Positions 1-7,475 of a DNA stretch of 40,438 nt are shown here, in pieces. Every line of letters starts with the position of its first letter. Within the stretch, counting starts at the first letter, position 1. The stretch lies in NCBI GenBank assembly GCA_902489075.1, contig CABTYO010000020.1, positions 1 through 40,438 of the forward strand, read 5' to 3'. This DNA comes from an uncultured Faecalicatena sp. (GTDB taxonomy: Bacteria; Bacillota; Clostridia; Lachnospirales; Lachnospiraceae). The position numbers and the translations under genes are program-made. The notes below the pieces were generated by a model, which was not told the origin of the DNA, did no database searches, and saw only the letters and a list, made by a program, of their open reading frames with translations.

Positions 1-63
1 GAAAAGCCAAGCGTAAGACGTAAGAAAAAATCTGAAGCTGCTAGAAAACGCAAGTATAATTAA
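1..63 (+). CDS. rpsU: 30S ribosomal protein S21, C-terminal end
   Basis: The first 21 codons in frame 1 read EKPSVRRKKKSEAARKRKYN followed by TAA. This is the very basic C-terminus typical of Firmicutes ribosomal protein S21 (usually about 58 residues), so roughly two thirds of the gene lies before the window. S21 is a small-subunit protein involved in translation initiation. An intrinsic terminator follows 12 bases after the stop. Only the tail is visible, but the ending is distinctive. Confidence 0.9.
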   Translation, partial: EKPSVRRKKKSEAARKRKYN

Positions 64-74
64 TATGTGCAGGT

Positions 75-105
75 AAATAGAGTGTTGTAATGACACTCTA
101 TTTTT
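75..105 (+). terminator. Intrinsic terminator after rpsU
   Basis: An 11-bp stem (75-85 with 93-103, built around AGAGTGT/ACACTCT) with a 7-base loop ends in a run of five T. It sits directly after the rpsU stop codon. Confidence 0.85.
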
Positions 106-318
106 ATGCCCATATCCGTAAAGAAGACAAAAGATAAAGAAGCAGTGTACAGTTCACATGTGCCGTTGAAAACGCGGCGCTGGTGCTTTGACTGCTCTAA
201 GAAATAAGTTTAAGAATTATTTAAGACTTTCTAAAGTCCGTAGCAATGTGAAATGAGCTGTGGTATGATGGTTTATGTAAGATGAAGAGACATAGAAAGA
301 CAAGACGGAGTGATGAAG

Positions 319-906
319 ATGTGGGACAAGATGATTTTAGGCAAGGATATCTATCATGTATTACTTTGGTTCCTTACATACAGTATTCTGGGCTGGGTTG
401 TGGAATCAATCTATATGTCGATCTGTAACCGGAAGTGGACGAACCGCGGCTTTTCGAGAGGCCCGATCTGCCCGATCTACGGTGTCGGTGCGCTGACAGT
501 TTACTTTGTATTGAGCCCGTACAGCCATAACAGAGTGCTGCTTTTCTTCCTGGGAGCGATTCTGGCTACAGCCATCGAATGGTTTACAGCTAGGATTATG
601 GAGAGGATGTTCGGTGAGATCTGGTGGGATTATACGGACAAGCCTTTTAATTATAAAGGGATTCTCTGTCTGGAGAGCACTCTTGCATGGGGATTATATA
701 CGGTGATCTTATTCGGTGTGCTCCATGGCTTTGTGGAGCGGATTGTGAACGCAATTCCATTTCACATCGGCAGGGTTGCCGGGGCAGTGATGATCGTATT
801 ATACGTAATCGACTTTCTGACGACCGTTTATCAGGAGAAGAAGGATGAACTGCCGTTTCGTCTGACAGAGATCAAAGCCAGGTTCTGGAATCTGATTGGG
901 CGTTAG
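319..906 (+). CDS. Putative ABC transporter permease, CmpB family membrane protein
   Basis: A 195-residue integral membrane protein that I recognise as the CmpB-type 'putative ABC transporter permease' family (Pfam PF06541), common in Lachnospiraceae and of unproven function. The family hallmarks GWVVESIY near the N-terminus, the NRGFSRGPICPIYGVGAL block, and later IEWFTARIMERMFG and WWDYTDKPFNYKG are all present. About five hydrophobic segments are visible. Start codons exist at 310 (GTG), 313 and 319 (both ATG). GGAG at 307-310 leaves the proper 8-base spacing only for 319, so I chose that one. It is a single gene between rpsU and gdhA, and no ATPase partner is next to it, so a transport role is inherited from the family name only. 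Confidence 0.75.
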   Translation: MWDKMILGKDIYHVLLWFLTYSILGWVVESIYMSICNRKWTNRGFSRGPICPIYGVGALTVYFVLSPYSHNRVLLFFLGAILATAIEWFTARIMERMFGEIWWDYTDKPFNYKGILCLESTLAWGLYTVILFGVLHGFVERIVNAIPFHIGRVAGAVMIVLYVIDFLTTVYQEKKDELPFRLTEIKARFWNLIGR

Positions 907-968
907 AGATCTGACAGAGATGGACTGTATAACCAAATAGTGGAGACTGTCTGAAAAGGCAGGATGAG

Positions 969-1000
969 AAGGCGTCATGGAGTGATCTCTATGGCGCTTT
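969..1000 (+). terminator. Possible weak terminator hairpin
   Basis: A 13-bp stem with three G-T wobbles (969-981 with 988-1000) and a 6-base loop follows the CmpB-like gene. The U-tract is poor (CTTTCATT), so it may be a weak terminator or only an RNA hairpin. Confidence 0.35.
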
Positions 1001-1227
1001 CATTATGGGGAAAAAGTTGAAAATGAATAATTGAAAATGAATTCCTGCAAAATTGTATTTTTAGTGATACAACGAAAAAATGTTTTACAGGGATCCACAA
1101 TGTATAAAAAATGTGGAGACAAGTGAAATACGATGGGTTTCAGTATGGAAAATGCATGAAACAAAAAAGAAGGACAGGGGTTTAATGGGATAAAGTGATA
1201 AAGTTGTAAAAAATATGAAATTTCTGA

Positions 1228-1256
1228 TTGACAAAACTGCATTTAGTATATAAAAT
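1228..1256 (+). promoter_or_regulatory. Sigma-A-type promoter for gdhA
   Basis: A consensus TTGACA (1228-1233) is followed after 17 bases by TAAAAT (1251-1256), about 75 bases ahead of the gdhA start. The overlapping TATATA/TATAAA could also serve as the -10. Confidence 0.7.
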
Positions 1257-1332
1257 AATACGAGTAAGCAGCGAAGGTAAATTAAGGAAGAATGAATTCC
1301 TTTGATTTTATTTATTTCAGGAGGTATGAAAG

Positions 1333-2667
1333 ATGTCATATGTAGATGAAGTAATCGAACTGGTAGTTAAGAAGAACCCGGCAGAGCCGGAATTCCATCA
1401 GGCAGTCAAAGAGGTTCTGGAATCTCTGAGAGTCGTAGTGGAAGCGAATGAAGAGAAGTACCGCAGAGATGCTCTGCTGGAGAGACTTGTTGAGCCTGAG
1501 AGACAGTTGAAGTTCCGTGTGCCGTGGGTAGATGACAATGGACAGGTGCAGGTGAATACAGGTTACCGTGTTCAGTTTAACAGTGCGATTGGACCATATA
1601 AAGGAGGGCTTCGTCTTCATCCATCCGTAAACCTCGGAATTATCAAGTTCCTGGGATTTGAGCAGATCTTCAAGAATTCCCTGACAGGACTTCCGATCGG
1701 CGGAGGGAAAGGTGGATCTGACTTTGATCCGAAGGGCAAGTCAGACAGAGAAGTAATGGCATTCTGCCAGAGCTTCATGACAGAACTGTGCAAGTATATT
1801 GGAGCGGACACTGACGTGCCGGCCGGAGATATCGGAACAGGTGCAAGAGAGATCGGTTATATGTATGGACAGTACAAGAGAATCCGCGGCCTGTCAGAAG
1901 GAGTACTTACCGGAAAGGGACTCAGCTATGGCGGCTCCCTGGCACGTACAGAGGCAACAGGATATGGTTTGTTATACCTGACCCAGGAGATGTTAAAGCT
2001 CAACGGAATCGAGCTTGCGGGTAAGACAATCGCAGTTTCCGGTTCAGGAAATGTGGCAATCTATGCAACACAGAAAGCACAGCAGTTAGGCGCAAAGGTT
2101 GTAACAGTCAGCGATTCCAACGGATGGGTATATGATCCGGACGGAATTGATGTGGAAGCATTGAAGGAAATCAAAGAAGTAAGACGTGCAAGACTGACAG
2201 AATACAAGATGTACCGTCCGAATTCAGAATATCATGAGGGAAGAGGCGTATGGAGTGTTAAGGTTGACATCGCTCTGCCATGTGCAACACAGAATGAGCT
2301 TCTTCTTGACGATGCAAAGGCACTGGCTGCTAACGGATGTATTGCCGTGGCAGAAGGTGCGAACATGCCGACGACTCTGGAAGCTACAGAGTATCTGCAG
2401 GCCAATGGTGTGCTGTTTGCACCGGGTAAGGCTGCGAATGCCGGCGGTGTAGCCACCTCCGCACTGGAGATGTCTCAGAACAGTGAGAGACTGAGCTGGA
2501 CCTTCGAAGAGGTGGACAGCAGACTGCAGAGGATCATGGTAGATATCTGTCATAACATGGCAGATGCGGCAGAAAGATATGATGCAAAAGGAAACTACGT
2601 CGTTGGAGCAAACATAGCAGGATTCGAAAAAGTAGTGGATGCGATGATGGCGCAGGGGGTAGTTTAA
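1333..2667 (+). CDS. gdhA: NADP-specific glutamate dehydrogenase
   Basis: A 444-residue enzyme of the hexameric glutamate dehydrogenase family (about 445 residues is normal). It reversibly converts 2-oxoglutarate, ammonia and NADPH to glutamate in the cytosol. The substrate-binding block RVQFNSAIGPYKGGLRLHPSVN (written here in family terms; residues about 79-100) and the catalytic-lysine region LPIGGGKGGSDFDPKGKSD are intact. The Rossmann segment with VSGSGNVAIYATQKAQQLGAKVVTVSDS-like sequence lies near residues 234-261. The start ATG has a strong AGGAGG 8-9 bases upstream and its own promoter. It is monocistronic and is followed by large inverted repeat element A rather than an ordinary terminator. 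Together with the neighbouring serine dehydratase it points to active amino-acid nitrogen metabolism. Confidence 0.95.
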   Translation: MSYVDEVIELVVKKNPAEPEFHQAVKEVLESLRVVVEANEEKYRRDALLERLVEPERQLKFRVPWVDDNGQVQVNTGYRVQFNSAIGPYKGGLRLHPSVNLGIIKFLGFEQIFKNSLTGLPIGGGKGGSDFDPKGKSDREVMAFCQSFMTELCKYIGADTDVPAGDIGTGAREIGYMYGQYKRIRGLSEGVLTGKGLSYGGSLARTEATGYGLLYLTQEMLKLNGIELAGKTIAVSGSGNVAIYATQKAQQLGAKVVTVSDSNGWVYDPDGIDVEALKEIKEVRRARLTEYKMYRPNSEYHEGRGVWSVKVDIALPCATQNELLLDDAKALAANGCIAVAEGANMPTTLEATEYLQANGVLFAPGKAANAGGVATSALEMSQNSERLSWTFEEVDSRLQRIMVDICHNMADAAERYDAKGNYVVGANIAGFEKVVDAMMAQGVV

Positions 2668-2761
2668 AAGGATAGATGCAGGACACGGGCGCTTTGCATG
2701 ATGCAGGCAGGATTCCCCCGGAGGCTGTGTATGCCTTTCCGAAAGCGGTATCGTTTGCCTG

Positions 2762-2910
2762 CAATCCATAAAAGAAAAAACGGGAAAAACAGAGGCACCA
2801 GCCTATATGCTGAGAAATCTTGATGATTTCTCAGCAAGTAGGCTGCAGAATTACGCCGTTGAACGGCGAATTCTGACCTCTGTTTTTCCCGTTTTTTCTT
2901 TAACGGATTG
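2762..2910. repeat. Nested inverted repeat element A (cloverleaf-like)
   Basis: The outer stem is a perfect 25-bp inverted repeat, 2771-2795 with 2877-2901, extended by CAATCC (2762-2767) with GGATTG (2905-2910) across a small internal loop. Inside are two arms. Arm 1 is 2800-2805/2839-2844 continuing as the 12-bp 2808-2819/2825-2836 with loop TTGAT. Arm 2 is CAGAATT (2846-2852)/AATTCTG (2869-2875), then one bulged A and CGCCG/CGGCG. It begins 94 bases after the gdhA stop. The outer stem has an A-rich 5' half and a T-rich 3' half, so it could terminate transcription on either strand. It shares architecture, not sequence, with the elements at 15120, 35751 and 36275. Confidence 0.85.
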
Positions 2911-3004
2911 TATGGCGCACTTTATGCTTGGGGAAAGGCATACTTTATATGTGCATGGAATTGGGATTTTTGGGAAATGCTGTATGGTGAAAATGGGGGG
3001 ATTC

Positions 3005-3013
3005 TGTTATACT
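3005..3013 (+). promoter_or_regulatory. Possible extended -10 promoter for sdaAB
   Basis: TGTTATACT fits an extended -10 (TGnTATACT) 42 bases before the sdaAB start. The -35 region at the proper distance is poor, so this is a moderate call. Confidence 0.4.
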
Positions 3014-3054
3014 GAGGGGGTAGAGAAATTTTGGGATGTCTGGAGGTATAGGGT

Positions 3055-3720
3055 ATGAATATTTTTGATATTTTGGGGCCGGTGATGGTTGGGCCTTCGA
3101 GTTCTCATACGGCGGGGGCTGTGAGGATCGGGCTGATTACGCGGAATCTGCTGGGGAGCAGGCCGGTGAAGGCCTGGATCGGGCTTCATGGGTCTTTTGC
3201 GGCGACGGGGAAGGGCCATGGGACGGACAGGGCTCTTGTTGCGGGGCTTCTGGGAATGAAGCCGGATGATATGAGGATTCCGGACAGTTTTATGGTGGCA
3301 GAGGAGCAGGGACTTGATTTTACGATTGAGAATACGCAGATTGCGGGGGCACATCCGAATACGGCGGTCCTGAATGTAGTCGGGGAGGATGGCAAGACTC
3401 TGGAGGTTCAGGCTTCTTCTCTGGGCGGCGGCCGGATTATGGTGAATAAACTGGATGGAATCATGGTAAACTGTACAGGAGAGAGTCCAACGCTGATTAT
3501 TTATAATCAGGATCAGCCCGGGTATGTGGCGGCAGTGACTTCGATGCTTGCCAGAGAATCGATTAATATTGCGACGCTGCAGCTGTACCGTGGAAAACGG
3601 GGCGGACATGCCGTCATGGTGATCGAGATCGACCAGAGGGTGCCGGAAGCTTCTTTAAAGTGGCTTGAGGAGCAGGATGGAATTACAAAGGTGACTTATA
3701 TAGATGGGGAGGGTGCTTAA
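3055..3720 (+). CDS. sdaAB: L-serine dehydratase, iron-sulfur-dependent, beta subunit
   Basis: The 221-residue beta subunit of the two-subunit, oxygen-sensitive [4Fe-4S] L-serine dehydratase, which deaminates L-serine to pyruvate and ammonia. The N-terminus has the family signature GPSSSHTAGAVRIG. The C-terminal third (about 148-221) is an ACT domain (GYVAAVTSMLARESINIATL), the module through which serine acts as allosteric ligand in this family. TGGAGG lies just upstream of the start. The alpha subunit starts 3 bases after the stop, so the two are co-translated. Confidence 0.93.
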   Translation: MNIFDILGPVMVGPSSSHTAGAVRIGLITRNLLGSRPVKAWIGLHGSFAATGKGHGTDRALVAGLLGMKPDDMRIPDSFMVAEEQGLDFTIENTQIAGAHPNTAVLNVVGEDGKTLEVQASSLGGGRIMVNKLDGIMVNCTGESPTLIIYNQDQPGYVAAVTSMLARESINIATLQLYRGKRGGHAVMVIEIDQRVPEASLKWLEEQDGITKVTYIDGEGA

Positions 3721-3723
3721 ACG

Positions 3724-4596
3724 ATGTCTTATCAGTCTTTAGAGGAAATTAATACATTATGTGAAAAGGAGAAGATTCCTTTCTGGAGAGCGGTCCTTCT
3801 GGATGATATGAATGAGAGGACGGTCAGCGAGGAAGAGTCTTTTGCGGCTATGGAAGCTATGTGGGAGGCTATGCTGCGTGCGAGTGATGACTATGATGAA
3901 AGGCTGCATTCGAACAGCGGCCTGGTCGGCGGCATGGGCGGCGTGATGGAACGGTACCGGGAAAAGGGGAATACTCTGTGCGGGGATTTTGTCTCGCAGG
4001 TGATCGTTCAGGCGCTGCAGATGGGGGAGTCGAATGCATGTATGAAGAGGATTGTCGCAGCACCGACAGCGGGGGCATGCGGGGTGATCCCGGCAGTTCT
4101 GGTGCCGCTTTACAGGGCAGGACATATGGAACGTGAGGAGATCATCAAGGCACTGTATGTCACGGCAGGGATTGGACAGGTCATTGCCTCCCGTGCTTTT
4201 ATCGCAGGAGCGGCTGGGGGGTGCCAGGCGGAGATCGGCACGGCATCGTCCATGGCTGCGGGAGCGCTTACTTTCTTAAAGGGCGGAAATAACGAGCAGA
4301 TTGTCAGTGCGGCGGCGATGGCGCTCAAGAACCTGCTCGGTCTGGTGTGCGACCCGGTGGCCGGTCTGGTGGAGGTCCCCTGTGTAAAGCGTAACGTGAT
4401 CGGTGCAGTGAATGCACTTTCTGCGGCAGATATGGCACTGGCGGGGATTACGAGCCGGATTCCGCCGGATCAGGTGATCGATGCCATGAAGGAAGTCGGA
4501 GAATCCATGCATGTATCCCTTCGTGAGACCGGAGAGGGCGGCGTTGCGAATACTCCGCGGGCGAAAGAGATTGTGGCGAAACTGGGATGGAAATAA
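3724..4596 (+). CDS. sdaAA: L-serine dehydratase, iron-sulfur-dependent, alpha subunit
   Basis: The 290-residue catalytic subunit, partner of the preceding sdaAB. Cysteines C167, C209 and C220 have the spacing (42 and 11) known for the three [4Fe-4S] ligands of this family, and the surrounding blocks (AGGCQAEIG, LVCDPVAGLVEVPC) are typical. Residues 113-121 (APTAGACGV) form another conserved block. Length is normal for an alpha subunit. The gene ends 25 bases before the promoter of the manganese riboswitch, with no obvious separate terminator. The product feeds pyruvate and, with GdhA, handles ammonia. Confidence 0.94.
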   Translation: MSYQSLEEINTLCEKEKIPFWRAVLLDDMNERTVSEEESFAAMEAMWEAMLRASDDYDERLHSNSGLVGGMGGVMERYREKGNTLCGDFVSQVIVQALQMGESNACMKRIVAAPTAGACGVIPAVLVPLYRAGHMEREEIIKALYVTAGIGQVIASRAFIAGAAGGCQAEIGTASSMAAGALTFLKGGNNEQIVSAAAMALKNLLGLVCDPVAGLVEVPCVKRNVIGAVNALSAADMALAGITSRIPPDQVIDAMKEVGESMHVSLRETGEGGVANTPRAKEIVAKLGWK

Positions 4597-4621
4597 ATGT
4601 TACTAAAAATTTAAAATATCC

Positions 4622-4650
4622 TTGACATAAATTTTTAGCTGTATTATATT
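4622..4650 (+). promoter_or_regulatory. Promoter of the riboswitch-controlled ATPase-ftsH unit
   Basis: TTGACA (4622-4627), a 17-base spacer and TATATT (4645-4650) form a near-consensus promoter directly before the riboswitch aptamer. Confidence 0.8.
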
Positions 4651-4656
4651 TAGCTT

Positions 4657-4754
4657 AGTAAAAGGGAGTAACTGGCGCTTGCAAAAAGCGTTCACGATGT
4701 CGTCAGTACGATGATATTTCATCCGTATCGTGATTAAACGGTGAGACTTTTATT
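4657..4754 (+). ncRNA. Manganese riboswitch (yybP-ykoY), aptamer
   Basis: The leader carries the two conserved yybP-ykoY strands, AAAGGGAGTAACTGG (from 4661) and ACGGTGAGAC (to 4747), with a central hairpin containing CGTCAGTACG. Helix P1 is AGTAAAAG (4657-4664) with CTTTTATT (4747-4754). The 3' strand of P1 lies inside the 5' arm of the following terminator (4745-4757), so P1 and terminator exclude each other. By established knowledge Mn2+ binding stabilises the aptamer; here that should block termination and switch the downstream cation ATPase on. Confidence 0.88.
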
Positions 4755-4789
4755 GCATTACATAGAGTGCAATAAGAGTCTCTTTTTTT
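4745..4789 (+). terminator. Riboswitch expression-platform terminator
   Basis: A 13-bp stem with one wobble (4745-4757 with 4768-4780) is followed by TCTTTTTTT. Its 5' arm overlaps the riboswitch P1 strand, which makes it a regulated rather than constitutive terminator. Confidence 0.88.
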
Positions 4790-4840
4790 ATGCATCAGAA
4801 AAAAGAAATCAGATTGCGCGGAAGAAATGGAGGATTATAC

Positions 4841-7456
4841 ATGAAAGAATTTTATCAGATTTCCAGTGAAGAAGCGAAACAGAGAGTCAATGGGTCCCTG
4901 GAGCCGCTGACTGCCGAGGAGGTGCAGAAGCACCAGGAAAAGTATGGACCGAATGAACTGGTGGAAGGTAAGAAAAAAACGACCGTCCAGATTTTTCTTG
5001 AGCAGTTCAAGGATTTCCTTGTTATTATCTTGATTGCTGCGGCGATCGTATCCGGTTTCCTGGGTGATGCGGAAAGTGCACTTGTTATTCTGATCGTGAT
5101 CACGATCAATGCCATCCTTGGAACCGTCCAGACAGTCAAGGCAGAGCAGTCCCTGTCCAGCTTAAAGAAGCTCTCGGGACCGGAGGCAAAGGTACTGCGT
5201 GACGGGAATATCGTTCCGATTCCATCCACAGAGGTGACGGTGGGAGATATCGTGATGCTGGATGCAGGAGATTATATCCCGGCAGACGGCCGTCTTTTGG
5301 AGAGTGCAAGCCTGAAAGTGGACGAAAGTGCCCTGACAGGTGAGAGTCTTGGTGTCGAGAAGAGTATTGATCCGATTGCAGGAGAGGTGCCGCTGGGGGA
5401 TCGCGTGAATATGGTATATTCCGGAAGCTTTGTTACTTATGGACGTGGTTCCTTCCTGGTAACCGGGATCGGAATGGAGACAGAAGTCGGTAAGATCGCA
5501 AGTCTTTTGAAGACCACTTCTGAGAAAAGGACACCGCTGCAGATCAATCTGGATCAGTTCGGGCAGAAGCTTTCGATCATCATTTTGATCTTCTGCGGCA
5601 TCTTATTTGGAATTAATGTGCTGCGGGGCGGCAATATCGGAGATGCATTCCTGTTCGCGGTTGCCCTGGCCGTAGCAGCCATACCGGAGGCTTTAAGTTC
5701 TATCGTGACGATCGTGCTTTCTTTCGGAACGCAGAAGATGGCCAAAGAACATGCGATCATCCGTAAGCTTCAGGCAGTGGAAGGTCTGGGAAGTGTCTCA
5801 ATCATCTGTTCAGATAAGACAGGAACCCTGACACAGAACAAGATGACGGTGGAAGATTATTATGTCAATGAGGTCCGCATCCCGGCAGAGCAGATCGACA
5901 TCAACCGTCCGGCGCAGAGTATGCTGCTGTTGTGCAGTATCCTGTGTAATGATTCTACGAATGTGGATGGTGTAGAGATCGGAGACCCGACGGAGACAGC
6001 ACTGATCAACCTGGGAAGCCGGCTTGGTGTATTTGCACAGAATGTGAGAGAAAAGTATCCCCGTGAGAGCGAGAATCCTTTTGACAGTGACCGTAAGCTG
6101 ATGTCTACGCTTCATACCATAGACGGAAAAAAGGTCATGGTTGTCAAGGGTGCTGTGGATGTTCTTTTAAATAGAATGAAGTCGATCAGGATCGCAGATG
6201 AGATCAGGGACTTTACAGAAGAAGACAGAATCAAGATCGAAGAACAGAACCAGGAATTTTCCAGAGGAGGGCTGCGTGTCCTCGGATTTGCCTATAAAGA
6301 GATCGAAGGGGACGGGGAGCTTCATCTTGAAGACGAGCAGGATCTGATCTTTATCGGCCTGATCTCCATGATGGACCCGCCGCGTGAGGAATCCAAAGCC
6401 GCTGTGGCAGAGTGCAGGCGGGCAGGGATCCGTCCGATTATGATTACAGGGGACCATAAGGTGACGGCTGCCGCGATTGCCAAAAGGATCGGGATTCTTA
6501 AGGAAGAATCAGAGGCGTGTGAGGGCGCTGAGATCGATAACATTTCGGATGAAGACCTGAAAGATTTTGTAGAAGGCATCTCTGTCTACGCACGTGTGTC
6601 ACCAGAGCATAAGATCCGGATCGTGAGGGCATGGCAGGAAAAGGGAAATATCGTATCCATGACAGGCGACGGCGTGAATGACGCACCAGCTCTCAAACAG
6701 GCAGATATTGGCGTTGCCATGGGAATCACAGGAAGTGAGGTCTCCAAGGATGCCGCATCCATGGTATTGACGGATGATAATTTTGCGACTATAGTAAAAG
6801 CAGTTGAGAACGGGAGAAATGTATACCGGAATATTAAGAACTCGATCCAGTTCCTTCTTTCCGGAAATTTCGGGGCGATCCTGGCTGTTCTGTATGCTTC
6901 CATCGCAGGGCTTCCGGTTCCGTTTGCACCGGTACATCTGCTGTTTATCAACCTTTTGACGGACAGTCTTCCGGCCATTGCATTGGGACTGGAGCCACAT
7001 TCAAAGGATGTCATGGATGAGAAGCCAAGACCGATGAATGAATCCATCCTGACGAAGGATTTCCTGATGAAGATCGGCACAGAGGGACTTTCTATCGGAA
7101 TGACAACAATGATCGCATTTATGATCGGATACCAGTCTAACGCGTTGCTTGCCAGCACGATGGCGTTCGGTACACTCTGTACAGCACGTCTGGTGCATGG
7201 ATTTAACTGTAAATCGGATCATCCGGTTCTGTTTAAGAAGATGTTCTTTAATAATATCTATCTGATCGGAGCATTCCTGCTGGGTCTGGTCCTGATCACA
7301 GGGGTTATGGTGATACCAGGACTCGCTACGGTATTTAAAGTGCAGACTCTGAATATTGGGCAGCTGTTCACAGTGTACGGACTTGCCGCTGCGAACCTGC
7401 CGGTTATTCAGCTTATGAAAGCCGTGAAACTGGCTTACAGGAGACGGAACGCGTAA
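4841..7456 (+). CDS. Cation-translocating P-type ATPase, manganese-riboswitch controlled
   Basis: An 871-residue P2-type ATPase of the calcium/manganese pump kind. Visible in order: N-terminal cation-ATPase domain, actuator TGES (166-169), the transmembrane PEAL motif (282-285; PEGL in the classical calcium pumps), phosphorylation motif DKTGTLT with D325, and the hinge TGDGVND (608-614), then a C-terminal set of membrane segments. The start at 4841 has TGGAGGA at the right distance; an in-frame ATG at 4790 lies at the end of the terminator and has no ribosome binding site. Because its leader is a yybP-ykoY riboswitch, and because the Lactococcus YoaB pump under the same riboswitch exports Mn2+, manganese (possibly also calcium) export is the most likely role. 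ftsH follows 19 bases downstream. Confidence 0.9.
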   Translation: MKEFYQISSEEAKQRVNGSLEPLTAEEVQKHQEKYGPNELVEGKKKTTVQIFLEQFKDFLVIILIAAAIVSGFLGDAESALVILIVITINAILGTVQTVKAEQSLSSLKKLSGPEAKVLRDGNIVPIPSTEVTVGDIVMLDAGDYIPADGRLLESASLKVDESALTGESLGVEKSIDPIAGEVPLGDRVNMVYSGSFVTYGRGSFLVTGIGMETEVGKIASLLKTTSEKRTPLQINLDQFGQKLSIIILIFCGILFGINVLRGGNIGDAFLFAVALAVAAIPEALSSIVTIVLSFGTQKMAKEHAIIRKLQAVEGLGSVSIICSDKTGTLTQNKMTVEDYYVNEVRIPAEQIDINRPAQSMLLLCSILCNDSTNVDGVEIGDPTETALINLGSRLGVFAQNVREKYPRESENPFDSDRKLMSTLHTIDGKKVMVVKGAVDVLLNRMKSIRIADEIRDFTEEDRIKIEEQNQEFSRGGLRVLGFAYKEIEGDGELHLEDEQDLIFIGLISMMDPPREESKAAVAECRRAGIRPIMITGDHKVTAAAIAKRIGILKEESEACEGAEIDNISDEDLKDFVEGISVYARVSPEHKIRIVRAWQEKGNIVSMTGDGVNDAPALKQADIGVAMGITGSEVSKDAASMVLTDDNFATIVKAVENGRNVYRNIKNSIQFLLSGNFGAILAVLYASIAGLPVPFAPVHLLFINLLTDSLPAIALGLEPHSKDVMDEKPRPMNESILTKDFLMKIGTEGLSIGMTTMIAFMIGYQSNALLASTMAFGTLCTARLVHGFNCKSDHPVLFKKMFFNNIYLIGAFLLGLVLITGVMVIPGLATVFKVQTLNIGQLFTVYGLAAANLPVIQLMKAVKLAYRRRNA

Positions 7457-7475
7457 ATCAAAGGAGCGCTGTAGA

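Larger units (their letters stand above)
907..1332 (+). other. Intergenic region before gdhA
   Basis: This 426-base A-rich stretch holds the weak hairpin at 969-1000, a small hairpin around 1094-1116 (CCACA/TGTGG), and the gdhA promoter at 1228-1256. Short reading frames on the minus strand here have no plausible ribosome binding site and a biased composition, so I see no gene. I recognise no riboswitch. Confidence 0.6.
2668..3054 (+). other. Intergenic region between gdhA and sdaAB
   Basis: This 387-base gap contains the nested inverted repeat 2762-2910 and an extended -10 promoter near 3005-3013. Open frames crossing it are explained by the palindrome and lack ribosome binding sites. I see no gene in it. 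Confidence 0.65.

Noticed and set aside
1003..1339. Overlapping minus-strand frames of 79 and 84 codons before gdhA
   Set aside because: No ribosome binding site, compositional bias from an A-rich + strand, overlap with each other and with the gdhA promoter.
2807..3058. Open frame of 83 codons across element A
   Set aside because: It reads through the inverted repeat and the sdaAB promoter, and has no ribosome binding site; its openness comes from the palindrome.
4790..4840. ATG at 4790 as start of the first ATPase
   Set aside because: It sits at the end of the riboswitch terminator without a ribosome binding site; 4841 has a good one.
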